DNA from: an uncultured Eubacterium sp.
Lineage (GTDB): Bacteria; Bacillota; Clostridia; Lachnospirales; Lachnospiraceae
Length of the DNA stretch: 64,000 bases
Reading direction: 5' to 3'
NCBI GenBank assembly: GCA_910589595.1
Contig: CAJUTM010000001.1
Span: forward strand, 124,001 to 188,000
The position numbers were made by a program, and so were the translations under genes. Below the pieces are notes generated by a model. The model was not told the DNA's origin, ran no database searches, and saw nothing but the letters and a program-made list of their open reading frames with translations. Shown here one piece after another: positions 8,297 to 18,106 of this stretch; the first letter of the stretch is position 1; every line of letters begins with the position of its first letter.

Positions 8297-8977
8297 TTAC
8301 ATAAGTACATAAAACAAAATCATAAAAAAATGTAAGATACTGCCCGCCAGTACGAATAAATGAAACACAGAATGCAAATATTTTTTCTTCTTGCCGATAC
8401 CGTACAGGATAGCTCCTACCGTATAAGCAATACCGCCGGTCAGAAGAAACACCGTTCCTCCCATGCCCAATACGCGTACGGTCGGGCCGATAAAGAAAAC
8501 AATGCACCACCCCATCGCTATATAGCAAATCATCGAAAGAATCTGGTATTTCTTTAAATCAATGGCAGTCAGCGTCGCCGCAACAAAACAGCAGGCCCAC
8601 ACGATTCCGAATATAACAAATGCCTGTACCGGATACAGGGGGCGCAACGCCGCCAGCGTTACGGGCGTATAAGTACCCGCAATCAGAAAATATATCGTAC
8701 AATGGTCGATTACCTGAAATACCTTTTTCGGCATTTCAGGTTTCAGACCGTGATAAATACTTGACATCGTATACAACAGCACCATCGTTCCGCCATAAAT
8801 GGCCGCCCCGACGACGCCCCATACGTCGCTGCACAACACGGCAAATACTACACAAAGAACCAACGCCGCTATCGCCAGCGCACCTCCGACAATATGTGAA
8901 ACCATATTAAATATTTCTTCACCCTTTGTATAAGAAGGAAGTTTCCTGTCCTCTAACTTTGTTCTTACACGCTTCAT
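8297..8977 (-). CDS. hemolysin III / PAQR-type integral membrane protein
   Basis: The 226-residue protein has seven predicted membrane segments and the family motifs EEIFNMVSHIVGG (near 20-32), SSIYHGL and DHCTIYFLIAGTYTP, with a C-terminal HSVFHLFVLAGSILHF. These conserved Ser, Asp and His residues form the putative metal site of the PAQR/YqfA group. The cellular role in bacteria is uncertain despite the hemolysin name. It has a GAGG ribosome-binding site and lies 37 bp downstream of no obvious partner, between fabV and the surface-protein gene. Confidence 0.9.
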   Translation of the reverse strand: MKRVRTKLEDRKLPSYTKGEEIFNMVSHIVGGALAIAALVLCVVFAVLCSDVWGVVGAAIYGGTMVLLYTMSSIYHGLKPEMPKKVFQVIDHCTIYFLIAGTYTPVTLAALRPLYPVQAFVIFGIVWACCFVAATLTAIDLKKYQILSMICYIAMGWCIVFFIGPTVRVLGMGGTVFLLTGGIAYTVGAILYGIGKKKKYLHSVFHLFVLAGSILHFFMILFYVLM

Positions 8978-9014
8978 TGTTTTACCTCATTTTGATTTTA
9001 ATATGCCACGCTTA

Positions 9015-12000
9015 TTACCGGCTTTTCCGGCGAATGAACAGAGTGGCGAAAATGCCTGCCAATGATACAATAAACGTAATGCTGACCGGTATTACCGGAA
9101 CGCTGTCCCCTGTCTCCGGAGACGCATCATAGTACATCGAAGTACCCGAAGCTCTTCCGCCGTTTGCGCTCATCAATCCTCCCGATGAGCGGCTTACGCT
9201 TTGCTGACGGTAAGCCAATACATAAGTGGAGAACTTATCCGTGGCAAAGGTTACTGTTTTTGCTGACGAATCTAAATCCGGCAATATCGAAGCAGAACCG
9301 TTGTGTACCCGAATCACAGCAAATTTGCGCGAAGCATCTTGCAGATTCTCCGGTACGGCTACCGTTATCGATATCGGTTTATTCGTAGAGCTTACCTTTT
9401 TCTCCGTGCTACTTCCCACTTTTTTCCAAAGAGTAATATCCAGATACTCGCCAACGGAATACCCTCCCAGATTGGCGATAATAACTTCCTTATCGCTCTG
9501 CGGAACGCTGCTGTCAATGTTCTTTATGCGAAGTTCAATATTGGCGTTGCTTCCTTCCCCTACTGCCTGCTGCTCGCCGGCATTTAAAACAGATTTTTTC
9601 AATTCATTGGTACTCGTCGTCAGGGAAGTGTTTGGCGCGCCCTGCACCACTTTCACCAGTTTCTTAATAGTTCCCTCTTTTGCCGTATAAATATCGTTGG
9701 CATCCGGTGTCGAAGACGGCGCCGGAGTTGCTCCGGTATTGTCCTCTTTCGGTTCTTCCGGAGTAACCGGAAGTTCTGCCGGCTGATTCATAACGACTGT
9801 CATATCATTTACATTGCCCGCACAGTCTGTTGCCACTATTACATAAACCATTGTTTCCTGTTCAGCCACCAATGTAAATTTCGCTTTTCCATTCTCAACC
9901 GGTCTTGCCTCTCCATTGACCGTGACGCTTGTCAGATAGTCATCCTCTACCGTTACCTCCCGTGTATTGACTTCATATGTTGCTTCATCCTTTATGCCCT
10001 GAATGATTGGCGCTTTAACATCTTTTTTATAGTAGAAAGTGGACTGATAATATATCTCCCCGGTTTCAGTATTAGTAACATAGAAACTCGTTTCACCACT
10101 GTCCGTATCCTCTTTCAACACAATGGACTCCTGTGTCTTTGTATCTTTCTCGTCCAGCAGCAATGCATAGCCTTCTTTCGGGCGGATAATAATATCTGAC
10201 GTATACCAACCCGAATTTGATACCGTACCATCTATAACGTATTGTCCATCTTTTCCTGTTGTTGCATATCGACGTTCTACAAGAAGCAGCCCGGATTTGT
10301 AAACAAACTTATAATTATCTGCCTTTCCTCCGGATGGTGTCAACTCGCTTGTCTCTGTGGCAATGCCGTCTTCCACTACCTCTGGCGCCTGATAACCGGC
10401 CGCTGTTTCCGGCGTCTCCAACACACCTTTATGCTTTACAAAACCGGTCACTTTAACGGAAGAAGCTGTGATTTTTTCGTGATAATACAAATCGCCTCCC
10501 ATATATGTCGCCGTCAGAGTCGCCTTATTCACAGCAAAACTACATGTTGTGTCGGCTTCTTTTCCTCCGTTGTAAATCAGTTTGACATCCGTCGTATATA
10601 CGCCATGCGCCAAATCCTTTTTCGCGACAATCCAGAAACTTTCTCCTGTCTGTTTAACTTCGAAGTCTCCATTGTTACTGAGGATGACGTCCGAAATCGT
10701 TGCTTCGGCATTGGCTTTCTCCGTATTTTCCCATGTCACCTCAACTTGCGGTTCTGACTCATATCCGTAAGCTTCGGATTTAATCTTCAATGTATTTGCC
10801 GTGATATCGTACACCGGTTTTGTAACTGTAAACTCTCTCTCTGCATTATTTCCGGCTTCATCACTAGCTACCACCGTATACGTCTGCGAACCTGCCTTAG
10901 GACAAGGTATCTTTCTCGACGCCGTCTTAGCCGTTCCGTCCCCGTCCGTAATTTGCAGCGCGCTTCCGGAAGCTGCCGTATTCGTTCCCTCAAACAGCGT
11001 CGCCTGTTTCAGATTGTTATCCGATACTTTTAGATTCAGTTCATCGGTAACGTATTCTTGTTCGTCAACAATGCTGAATTCCTTACCGTTTTCCACTCTG
11101 TTTATATCCGGCTGTTTGTTATCAAATACCATGCCGTTCGATGAAATATATGTAACTAAACCGGCATGATTCGTTATTTTCGCATAGATAACCGCCCGCT
11201 CATACTCTTCCGGTGAAATCGAAAAGCCGTTATCATATTGTTTCCATTCTACCCCTGTCTCCAAATCATCTTTTGACAGAGCATGATCAGAAACACAATA
11301 CTCAATCGTCTCCAACCCACTCTCTTCATCAGTTGCACTAATGCTGACCGCCTTTGTATCGTTGAAGAATACACCAAAGGTAATCGTATTACCAAATGAA
11401 TTAAATAAGTCGGTAGAAACCGTGATGCCCTCGCCCGCACGGAAATACGGAGGCGTAAAATCAATTTTTATATTTTCCCTCATCAGAGAGGAGATTTCAC
11501 CCGTATCTGCATTCATTACATAAAACTCTTCCGTTACCCCGTTCACAGGGCCATTTACGGTAATCGTCTGTTCGGAGCCGGCAAAAGAAGCTTCATCATC
11601 CGTCCGGCTGATGTAATGTCCCTGCGCAGAGCGAATTGCTACCGTCGGCGAAGTATACCAGTCATAACCATTAACCCTGTCGCCTACAATGACATACCCC
11701 TGACGAAGGGCATGGCGCTGTACATCCAAGTCTCCGGCGGCGTACTCGAAAACATAATCTGTCGCCTGACCCTCTCCTGGTATTAACTGCATACTCTTCA
11801 TCGCACGCATATCGGAAGTGAATTTCTCACGATTTCCCTCCTCGTCCTGATAATACAAGGAAGGCATTACAAACCCGGGGTCTGCCTTTAAGGTTGCCAA
11901 TGTATCACCGTTTTTAAAATCGGACGGAGAAAATTCAATCGTTCCCTCCAAATCCGGATAGGTATGATATCCGACATCCTCCTGACCGGTATAACGGACT

Positions 12001-14333
12001 AACATCTTTGCCTGTTTTACGGTTACATAACAGCGGCAAGTTGTCGTTGATTCTTCTTCACCATTATAATACACGCGTAATACAGCCTCGTGTGTTCCTG
12101 TGTGAAGTCCCTGTTTCGGTCTGACGGTAATCGTCCCCGGCACTACTTCAAAGGCGTCTCCGGCCTCGATTTCTACACTATCAACCGTTACTTTTTCCTG
12201 TGTTCCTTTTATTTTCAATACCGCTTCCAATGGCGTAACCGAGGCATAGCCATAAGTCAACGCATCTTCTTCGCTGCCAAAATCCAAATCCAGCGCATCG
12301 ACATCAAAGAGTGGATTTTTCATGGTAATCGTTGTTTCTTTCTGGTTTCCGGCAATATCCTCTGCCGTAATGATATAAACTACTTCACTATCCGTGCCAT
12401 TTGCCCCGTGAAGTGTAAACTGCACGCTGCCGTTCACGATATCATCACCGGATTTTGTATCGCTGACTACCCCGTTGCGGGTAATCGTCACACGTTTCAG
12501 ATTAGTATCGCTGACACTAATATTTTTTCTGTCTGCAACATAGGTAATCTCATCACCCAGTTGTTTCTTATTACAGGTTATGACAGGCAATGTGCGGTCA
12601 ATCGTCAACTCTCCAGACGACGCATAACTGATATTGCCCGCTGCATCTTCTACTTTCGCATACAGTACAACCAGACCGTCTGCATCCGCAGTAACAGTTT
12701 CTCCCTCTTTCCACTCTTTCCATGACGCTCCCTTTAACTGCGAATCAGTAAGCACTTTCTGTGATTTACAATAATAACGCTTCGCCAATCCACTCATCGC
12801 ATCCGTAGCAGTCAGATGAAAAACTATCTCATCTTTAGAAAAACCATCATTTATCCCCGCTTCATCGTAAGAAATAGAAGCTTCCGGTGCCACCGTGTCA
12901 ATATTAATCGCACCGTCTCTTTTCTCCGTCACTGTAATAGCCGAAGTAATTGCCTGATTGCTATTATTGCGCAGGAAAACAATAGATTTTTCCGGCCCCT
13001 GATTCATTCCGTCTGATGAATAAATCAATTCACTCTGGAAATTATCTTCTGCCGTACTGATACTATATCCAGAGGCTGGAACAAGGGAAACAGCAGAAGT
13101 ATACCACTGCTTTCCATTTACGTTTTTGCCTTTTGTTCCCTTAATCGTATATGGCCTGCTTGGTGCCGGAATACGTCGGATAAGTATCGTCTTGTTTAAA
13201 TCAAGAGTCTTTGCCGTGTAGTTCTCCCCCTCACTCACATGCAAATAAATGGAATAAGGTTCGTCTCTATCTGCTTTTGGCCTGTTCTCTGTAGTTCCAT
13301 CTTTTACTACAATATACGCTTTTCCCATACCTTCGCGTTTGCTGACAACCGGAGGGTCAATCGCCTCTCCCGTATAATAATACTCATCTTTAATCGCACT
13401 GATATCAAAATCACTTACATCCGGTTCTGCTTTTGCGACAGATACAACAATGTCCTTTGTACGCACTTCATCCGAATCCAAATTTACACCATCATTATCT
13501 ACACTCTTAATCACACAGTAGTAATAATAGTCGCCGGCATGAATGCTCTTCGGAATCGTATAAGCCCTTGTCAGCGCACCATTGCCGCTTAACGGCTCGC
13601 CAATCCCTCCTGCTGTTCTGCTCATATACCACTGATAGTCAATACCTGCTCCTTCCGGCGCAGATGCTTGAATACTAATCGTAAAGGTATCGCTTAAAGG
13701 ATATGTATGTACACCCGTTCCGTCTTGCTCCACCGTATATGTAGGCGCCTCCAGTTTCACAGCCTTTGCTGTCTGTTTCCGGCGAACAGGCTTTTCTACA
13801 TCCGGTTTTTGCGTTGGAGACGCATCCTCATCAGAGTCGTCCTTTTTGGCTCCGGCTGTTTCTGGTGTGGCCGTTGCCTGTCCGGCGTCGCTGTCATCTT
13901 CTTTCGCTTCTGCCGTCGGCTTCTCCTCCTGCTCTTCCTCGTCTTCCTTTTCTTCCTGTTTGATTTGTTCTGTCGGTTCCGGCGTCTCCGGCTCTTCTGT
14001 CACAACCGGTTCTACCGTTGCCTGCGGCGTCTCCGTCGGATCCCATTCATCCTCTGCCACAACTTCTGTCGACGGTTCTTCCCCTGTCTCATTCGCCAGT
14101 GTAGGCAGGACGACTACGGCCCCGATAACAACGGCGGCACACAAAACTCCTAACAACCCTGTCCTTACTTTGCGGTATTCACTTTCCACAAACAGCTTTC
14201 TCACCGCATGATAAACAGCAAGAAACGCAATCACAAAAAAGGTAATCGGATATGCCAGAATTTTGCACTTGCGGCCTATGCCAATCAAAGATTTTAAAAT
14301 ACGGTTCTTTAATCCCTTCTTATTTTGCTTCAT
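9015..14333 (-). CDS. giant cell-wall-anchored repeat protein with SPETG sorting motif
   Basis: The product is 1772 residues. The N-terminus has basic residues and two hydrophobic segments (about 20-50 and 60-85), then a Pro/Thr/Glu-rich spacer (about 85-190). The long body has at least three copies of a module that begins WYTS, continues with a GY sequence and an E-rich strand, and ends near a D-x-TPP or DTVAPE strand. Between them lie Ig-like domains with EDAAGN/DEAGN and FKNGD motifs. The C-terminus has SPETGDSVPV, a hydrophobic helix and RRKSR, a sortase-style signal. The start at 14333 has GGAGGG 6 nt upstream. It is probably an adhesin or structural surface protein. No sortase gene is in the window. 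Confidence 0.88.
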   Translation of the reverse strand: MKQNKKGLKNRILKSLIGIGRKCKILAYPITFFVIAFLAVYHAVRKLFVESEYRKVRTGLLGVLCAAVVIGAVVVLPTLANETGEEPSTEVVAEDEWDPTETPQATVEPVVTEEPETPEPTEQIKQEEKEDEEEQEEKPTAEAKEDDSDAGQATATPETAGAKKDDSDEDASPTQKPDVEKPVRRKQTAKAVKLEAPTYTVEQDGTGVHTYPLSDTFTISIQASAPEGAGIDYQWYMSRTAGGIGEPLSGNGALTRAYTIPKSIHAGDYYYYCVIKSVDNDGVNLDSDEVRTKDIVVSVAKAEPDVSDFDISAIKDEYYYTGEAIDPPVVSKREGMGKAYIVVKDGTTENRPKADRDEPYSIYLHVSEGENYTAKTLDLNKTILIRRIPAPSRPYTIKGTKGKNVNGKQWYTSAVSLVPASGYSISTAEDNFQSELIYSSDGMNQGPEKSIVFLRNNSNQAITSAITVTEKRDGAINIDTVAPEASISYDEAGINDGFSKDEIVFHLTATDAMSGLAKRYYCKSQKVLTDSQLKGASWKEWKEGETVTADADGLVVLYAKVEDAAGNISYASSGELTIDRTLPVITCNKKQLGDEITYVADRKNISVSDTNLKRVTITRNGVVSDTKSGDDIVNGSVQFTLHGANGTDSEVVYIITAEDIAGNQKETTITMKNPLFDVDALDLDFGSEEDALTYGYASVTPLEAVLKIKGTQEKVTVDSVEIEAGDAFEVVPGTITVRPKQGLHTGTHEAVLRVYYNGEEESTTTCRCYVTVKQAKMLVRYTGQEDVGYHTYPDLEGTIEFSPSDFKNGDTLATLKADPGFVMPSLYYQDEEGNREKFTSDMRAMKSMQLIPGEGQATDYVFEYAAGDLDVQRHALRQGYVIVGDRVNGYDWYTSPTVAIRSAQGHYISRTDDEASFAGSEQTITVNGPVNGVTEEFYVMNADTGEISSLMRENIKIDFTPPYFRAGEGITVSTDLFNSFGNTITFGVFFNDTKAVSISATDEESGLETIEYCVSDHALSKDDLETGVEWKQYDNGFSISPEEYERAVIYAKITNHAGLVTYISSNGMVFDNKQPDINRVENGKEFSIVDEQEYVTDELNLKVSDNNLKQATLFEGTNTAASGSALQITDGDGTAKTASRKIPCPKAGSQTYTVVASDEAGNNAEREFTVTKPVYDITANTLKIKSEAYGYESEPQVEVTWENTEKANAEATISDVILSNNGDFEVKQTGESFWIVAKKDLAHGVYTTDVKLIYNGGKEADTTCSFAVNKATLTATYMGGDLYYHEKITASSVKVTGFVKHKGVLETPETAAGYQAPEVVEDGIATETSELTPSGGKADNYKFVYKSGLLLVERRYATTGKDGQYVIDGTVSNSGWYTSDIIIRPKEGYALLLDEKDTKTQESIVLKEDTDSGETSFYVTNTETGEIYYQSTFYYKKDVKAPIIQGIKDEATYEVNTREVTVEDDYLTSVTVNGEARPVENGKAKFTLVAEQETMVYVIVATDCAGNVNDMTVVMNQPAELPVTPEEPKEDNTGATPAPSSTPDANDIYTAKEGTIKKLVKVVQGAPNTSLTTSTNELKKSVLNAGEQQAVGEGSNANIELRIKNIDSSVPQSDKEVIIANLGGYSVGEYLDITLWKKVGSSTEKKVSSTNKPISITVAVPENLQDASRKFAVIRVHNGSASILPDLDSSAKTVTFATDKFSTYVLAYRQQSVSRSSGGLMSANGGRASGTSMYYDASPETGDSVPVIPVSITFIVSLAGIFATLFIRRKSR

Positions 14334-14427
14334 AGAATCCCTCCATGGATAAATTTTCCGAAATGGATTTGGCATAACGAAAACCCACACAGCCACCTAT
14401 GCCTGAATCCTTTAGTTAATTAATATC

Positions 14428-14457
14428 ATTATACACCATAATAAGAGCGGAATGCAA
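14428..14457 (-). promoter_or_regulatory. promoter of the giant surface-protein gene
   Basis: On the reverse strand TTGCAT (14452-14457) and TATAAT (14428-14433) are 18 bp apart, giving a leader of roughly 90 nt to the chosen start. It lies immediately beside the fold-back element. Confidence 0.6.
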
Positions 14458-14474
14458 GTAGAGAATGCCTCACA

Positions 14475-14957
14475 ACAGGGCAATCGCTTAATCATTTGCT
14501 TCCCCGAATTTATACATTGCGCGGGTATCATGCGGTATCGTTGTCCTTGTATCACTTCCCGAAAAATAATTATTTCTTTTCGTTTACAGAACGCCGCCCG
14601 AGCAATTGTCTGAGATGTCTGCTGTCGTTTTTTCCTGACTTTTGACAGCCCGTTTGCACTAGACCGCTACGCAGCGGTGCAAATGCACCACCGGAGCGAT
14701 TGTGGTCATACTGCGGGTGGCACCAAAGGTGCCACCCGCAGTTAATCAGTTACAGAGGTGGTGCATAAGTACCGGCGAGCGGTCAATGCTGCAAAAGTCA
14801 GGAAAAACGACAATGCAGACAGTGAGTTTTGCGAGAGGCGGCGAAAGATTTCTGTAAACAAAAGAAACAATATATTTTTCGTTGGGAGTGGATACCGGAT
14901 AAGATACCGCATGATACCCGCTGCCCTGAAATGATAAATGATTAAGCGATTGCCCCA
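14475..14957. repeat. ~480-bp fold-back element (large imperfect palindrome)
   Basis: The left and right halves of the 579-bp gap between thiC and the surface-protein gene are inverted copies. Perfect or near-perfect blocks include GGGCAATCGCTTAATCATTT (20 bp, 14478-14497 versus the far end), GCGGGTATCATGCGGTATC (19 bp), TTTCTTTT-GTTTACAGAA, GTCGTTTTT-CCTGACTTTTG and GACCGCT. They close on a central 13-bp hairpin TGCGGGTGGCACC-AAA-GGTGCCACCCGCA (14712-14740). Near-identical octamers GCCTCACA (14467) and GCCTCGCA (14958) flank it and could be a target duplication. No protein is credible inside. The pattern suits a MITE-like mobile element, or a very long structured RNA in the thiC 3' region. 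Confidence 0.8.
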
Positions 14958-14975
14958 GCCTCGCAAATACGGCGT

Positions 14976-16283
14976 TTAATCCATAATATCTACGTCTTCC
15001 CCGCGAAGAATTTTATTAATATTGCGGACAGCGCACATTTTACCGCACATCGTACAGGTATCTTCTTTTTCCGGCCTGCTTTCTGCGCGGTAGCGCCGTG
15101 CCTTTTCCGAATCAATCGCCAGTTCAAACTGCTTTTCCCAATCCAGTTCACGGCGCGCTTCGCTCATCTGATAATCCCATTGCGCCGCTTCCGGAATCCC
15201 TTTTGCCACATCCGCTGCATGAGCGGCGATTTTAGCTGCTATAATCCCCTCTTTTACATCTTCTAACGTCGGCAGGCGCAAATGTTCCGCCGGCGTGACA
15301 TAACAGAGAAAAGAGGCTCCATAAGTAGCGGCAACAGCTCCCCCGATGGCGCTCGTAATATGGTCGTACCCCGGCGCCACATCAGTAACAAGCGGGCCAA
15401 GAACATAAAAAGGAGCTCCCTTGCATATCGTCTGTTGAATTTCCATATTGGCGCGAATCTGGTTAAGCGGCATATGGCCCGGCCCCTCAATCAGAACCTG
15501 CACATGGTGGTCCCATGCGCGTTGCGTCAGCCGTCCCAATTCCACCAACTCGGAAATCTGGGAAATATCGCCGGCATCTTCAAGACTGCCCGGCCGGCAG
15601 GCGTCCCCCAGACTGATTGTCACATCGTATTTTTCACAAATATCCAGAAGCTCGTCATAACGCTCATAAAACGGATTTTCATTTCCGGTCAGCTCCATCC
15701 ATGCAAAAATAATCGAGCCGCCGCGGGATACAATGTTTGTATGACGCTTGCTTTCCTTAAAACGCACCGCCGTCTCGCGGTTGATACCGCAATGTATCGT
15801 CATAAAATCGACGCCGTCTTCCGCGTGCATTCTCACAACGTCCATCCACTCGTCGGAAGTGATATCCTTTAACGCCTTATTATAGTAAACAACGGCATCA
15901 TAAATCGGCACCGTTCCAATCACTGCCGAGCACTCCTTGGTCAGCTTACGGCGGAATTTGCGCGTATCCCCAAACGAACTTAAGTCCATAATCGCTTCCG
16001 CTCCCATATTAACGGCCGCCTGTACTTTCTGCATTTCCACATCAAGGTCAAGACAGTCCCGGCTGGTTCCCAGATTCACATTGATTTTCGTCTTCAGCCT
16101 CGTACCTATCCCATACGGCTTTAAACTCTTATGATTGATGTTTGCCGGAATCACAATCTGGCCTTTTGCCACCAGTTCCCGCAACTGTTCCACGTCCATG
16201 TTCTCATAAGCGCTGACCTGTTCCATCTCCGGCGTGATAATTCCTTTTATCGCAGCATCCATCTGCGTTGTATAACGGCTCAT
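14976..16283 (-). CDS. thiC: phosphomethylpyrimidine synthase ThiC
   Basis: This radical-SAM enzyme of 435 residues converts aminoimidazole ribotide to HMP phosphate for thiamine. Signatures include [42 protein letters not shown] and [21 protein letters not shown]. The C-terminal iron-sulfur motif CTMCGKMC (CX2CX3C) resembles the short clostridial form. The ATG at 16283 has GGAGG at 5-nt spacing. Thirteen in-frame codons further upstream are not needed. Other thiamine genes are not adjacent. The leader lacks a recognisable TPP riboswitch but contains a hairpin with two G-U pairs. Confidence 0.96.
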   Translation of the reverse strand: MSRYTTQMDAAIKGIITPEMEQVSAYENMDVEQLRELVAKGQIVIPANINHKSLKPYGIGTRLKTKINVNLGTSRDCLDLDVEMQKVQAAVNMGAEAIMDLSSFGDTRKFRRKLTKECSAVIGTVPIYDAVVYYNKALKDITSDEWMDVVRMHAEDGVDFMTIHCGINRETAVRFKESKRHTNIVSRGGSIIFAWMELTGNENPFYERYDELLDICEKYDVTISLGDACRPGSLEDAGDISQISELVELGRLTQRAWDHHVQVLIEGPGHMPLNQIRANMEIQQTICKGAPFYVLGPLVTDVAPGYDHITSAIGGAVAATYGASFLCYVTPAEHLRLPTLEDVKEGIIAAKIAAHAADVAKGIPEAAQWDYQMSEARRELDWEKQFELAIDSEKARRYRAESRPEKEDTCTMCGKMCAVRNINKILRGEDVDIMD

Positions 16284-16333
16284 AGTATCCTCCATTTCTG
16301 CGCGTGTGTCTTTCCCCGTCACGCATTTTCAGA

Positions 16334-16367
16334 ACAAAGGACCACATATAAAAATGTGGCCCCTTGT
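16334..16367 (-). promoter_or_regulatory. structured hairpin in the thiC leader
   Basis: The two 14-nt arms pair completely in the thiC-strand RNA if two G-U wobbles are allowed, with a 6-nt loop. On the opposite strand the same positions give A-C mismatches, so the pattern favours an RNA made with thiC. It lies about 50 nt before the ribosome-binding site and about 20 nt after the predicted transcript start. Confidence 0.5.
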
Positions 16368-16395
16368 TTTTATTTTCGTCATTGTTGGTGTTTCT

Positions 16396-16424
16396 ATTAT
16401 ATCTCATGTCCCTCGTTTTGTAAA
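16396..16424 (-). promoter_or_regulatory. strong thiC promoter
   Basis: TTTACA (16419-16424) and TATAAT (16396-16401) on the reverse strand are exactly 17 bp apart. The -10 box overlaps the stop codon of the upstream membrane-protein gene. Confidence 0.7.
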
Positions 16425-16843
16425 CAACTTTCTTCCAAAAGATGGAATAGCGCAATTTTATAAATGAGGACGATTTTTACATCTCTGTCACAATAACGAT
16501 TGCACATAAATTCCATAACTTTATAGACGTAGCACAAACCAGTCGCCGCAAGCGCCGTATACAAAATGACAGCCGGCAGGCCGAGGAACAGCAAAGTAGC
16601 TATCGTCACAAAACATCCTATGGAAATATACCAGAAATTTTTGCTTATGCGGATAGACACCTGCACGGTCTCCAATAAATCTCTCAGTGCAAGATTGAGA
16701 TTATCCGAATTTTCATGGCGCAGATTTTCATATATGTCACAAAAAATATCCATACTTTCTTTCCTGTCCAGTTTATCCGTATAGCAGGCATACCGGTCTC
16801 TGCCAAATTCTCTTTGAATAAATTTCCCTAAAACACTTTTCAC
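16397..16843 (-). CDS. small membrane protein of unknown function
   Basis: The product is 148 residues starting at a GTG with AAGGAG 8 nt upstream. An N-terminal soluble part (1-75), rich in charged residues and Arg, is followed by two close membrane helices (about 76-115, IGCFVTIATLLFLG and AVILYTALAATGLCYVY) and a basic, Cys-containing tail. No known domain is recognised. Its stop codon lies inside the thiC -10 box, so it sits directly upstream but has no visible functional link to thiamine. Confidence 0.7.
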   Translation of the reverse strand: MKSVLGKFIQREFGRDRYACYTDKLDRKESMDIFCDIYENLRHENSDNLNLALRDLLETVQVSIRISKNFWYISIGCFVTIATLLFLGLPAVILYTALAATGLCYVYKVMEFMCNRYCDRDVKIVLIYKIALFHLLEESCLQNEGHEI

Positions 16844-17051
16844 GCTTAATCTCCTTTTGTAAATTATGCAACTCCTTATTATCCTATAGTATTCAACGAT
16901 ATCTTGTTTTGTTATACTTCTCTTTTTAAATTACCGTTTATACCCAATAAAATTATCTCTGACCTGCGAAATACCGGTACTTTGCATAATTATTCTGACA
17001 AACAGGAACCTTTATAAAAATCGGAGTCGTTTTTTGGCGCCGCAAAATTAA

Positions 17052-18083
17052 TTACAAAAATTTGTACATTGTTGTCGAATTAAATTCCTCTCCCGCCTTT
17101 AACAGGCAGGACTTAAATTCAGGAACATTGATGGAATTTGGGAAAAACTGCGTTTCAAAACAAATTCCTGTGCGTTTCGTATAAACGGCTTTTCCCTCTT
17201 CTCTGTTAATAAAATTACCTGTATACAACTGCATCCCCGGCAAATCGGTATATACTTCCATCGTACGCCCGCAGGAAGATTCCGTCACTTCGCACACTTT
17301 TGCAAAAGCCCCGTCCGGCTTATCCAAAACAAAATTGTGGTCATAACCGCCAGCCAGAACAATTGGCTCATAATCACTATCAATATCATCGCCAATCTTT
17401 CTCGGCTCTCTGAAATCCATCGGCGTGCCGGTTACATCAACCAGACTTCCATCCGGAATCAAATCGCTGCCCGTTCCGGTAAAACAATTCGCCTTAATTG
17501 TTACCATGTGGTCGGTAATAGTACCGCCGTCATGTCCTTTTAAATTGAAATAGCTGTGATTTGTCAAATTACAAAGCGTATCTTTATCGGATTTTGTCTT
17601 ATAGGAAATCTTTAATGCATTATCCTCCGTCAATGCATAAGTTACTGCAATTTCCAGATTCCCCGGATATCCCTGTTCCATATCCGGACTCACGCGGGAA
17701 AATGTCACGCTGTCGTCCGTTGCCGACGCCTCATACATCACGTGATGATACCCCGGCGTTCCGCCGTGAAGATTGTTTTCACCGTCGTTTTTCTCCAATT
17801 CGTACGTCGTCCCGCCTAACTCAAATTTCGCCTGTCCAATACGGTTGCCGTGGCGGCCGATAAACGCCCCAAAGAAACAGCCGTTTTCTTCATAACCGGC
17901 TACATCGTCAAATCCTAAGACGATATCAGCAACTTTTCCATTTTTGTCCGGCACAATAAGACTTACGATGTTAGCTCCGTAATCAATAGCGCTCACACTC
18001 ATGCCGTTTTTATTTGTAATCGTGTAAAGCGTTACCTCCGTCCCCTCTTTTGTGCGTCCGAAACTCCTTTTTTCCATACTCAT
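17052..18083 (-). CDS. galM: aldose 1-epimerase (galactose mutarotase)
   Basis: This protein interconverts alpha and beta anomers of aldoses. Its 343 residues match the GalM length, with GRHGNRI (77-82), NLHGG (H106), the catalytic H176 in TNHSYFNL and the base E310 in ICFETQFFPNS. AGGAGG lies 8 nt before the start. It is not linked to a galactose operon in the window. A general role in hexose handling is inferred. Confidence 0.95.
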   Translation of the reverse strand: MSMEKRSFGRTKEGTEVTLYTITNKNGMSVSAIDYGANIVSLIVPDKNGKVADIVLGFDDVAGYEENGCFFGAFIGRHGNRIGQAKFELGGTTYELEKNDGENNLHGGTPGYHHVMYEASATDDSVTFSRVSPDMEQGYPGNLEIAVTYALTEDNALKISYKTKSDKDTLCNLTNHSYFNLKGHDGGTITDHMVTIKANCFTGTGSDLIPDGSLVDVTGTPMDFREPRKIGDDIDSDYEPIVLAGGYDHNFVLDKPDGAFAKVCEVTESSCGRTMEVYTDLPGMQLYTGNFINREEGKAVYTKRTGICFETQFFPNSINVPEFKSCLLKAGEEFNSTTMYKFL

Positions 18084-18106
18084 TATCTTTCCTCCTATCC
18101 TTTTAT

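Noticed and set aside
7509..8312. Forward frame of 267 codons antisense to fabV
   Set aside because: The reverse strand encodes complete FabV motifs. The forward product is low in structure and rich in Arg/Cys, as expected from a shadow.
14742..14966. Short reverse frame (74 codons) inside the fold-back element
   Set aside because: It is explained by the inverted repeat, has no usable start signal and no similarity to known proteins.
16284..16400. TPP riboswitch before thiC
   Set aside because: The conserved thi-box core sequence is not visible in the leader on the coding strand. Only a simple hairpin is present.
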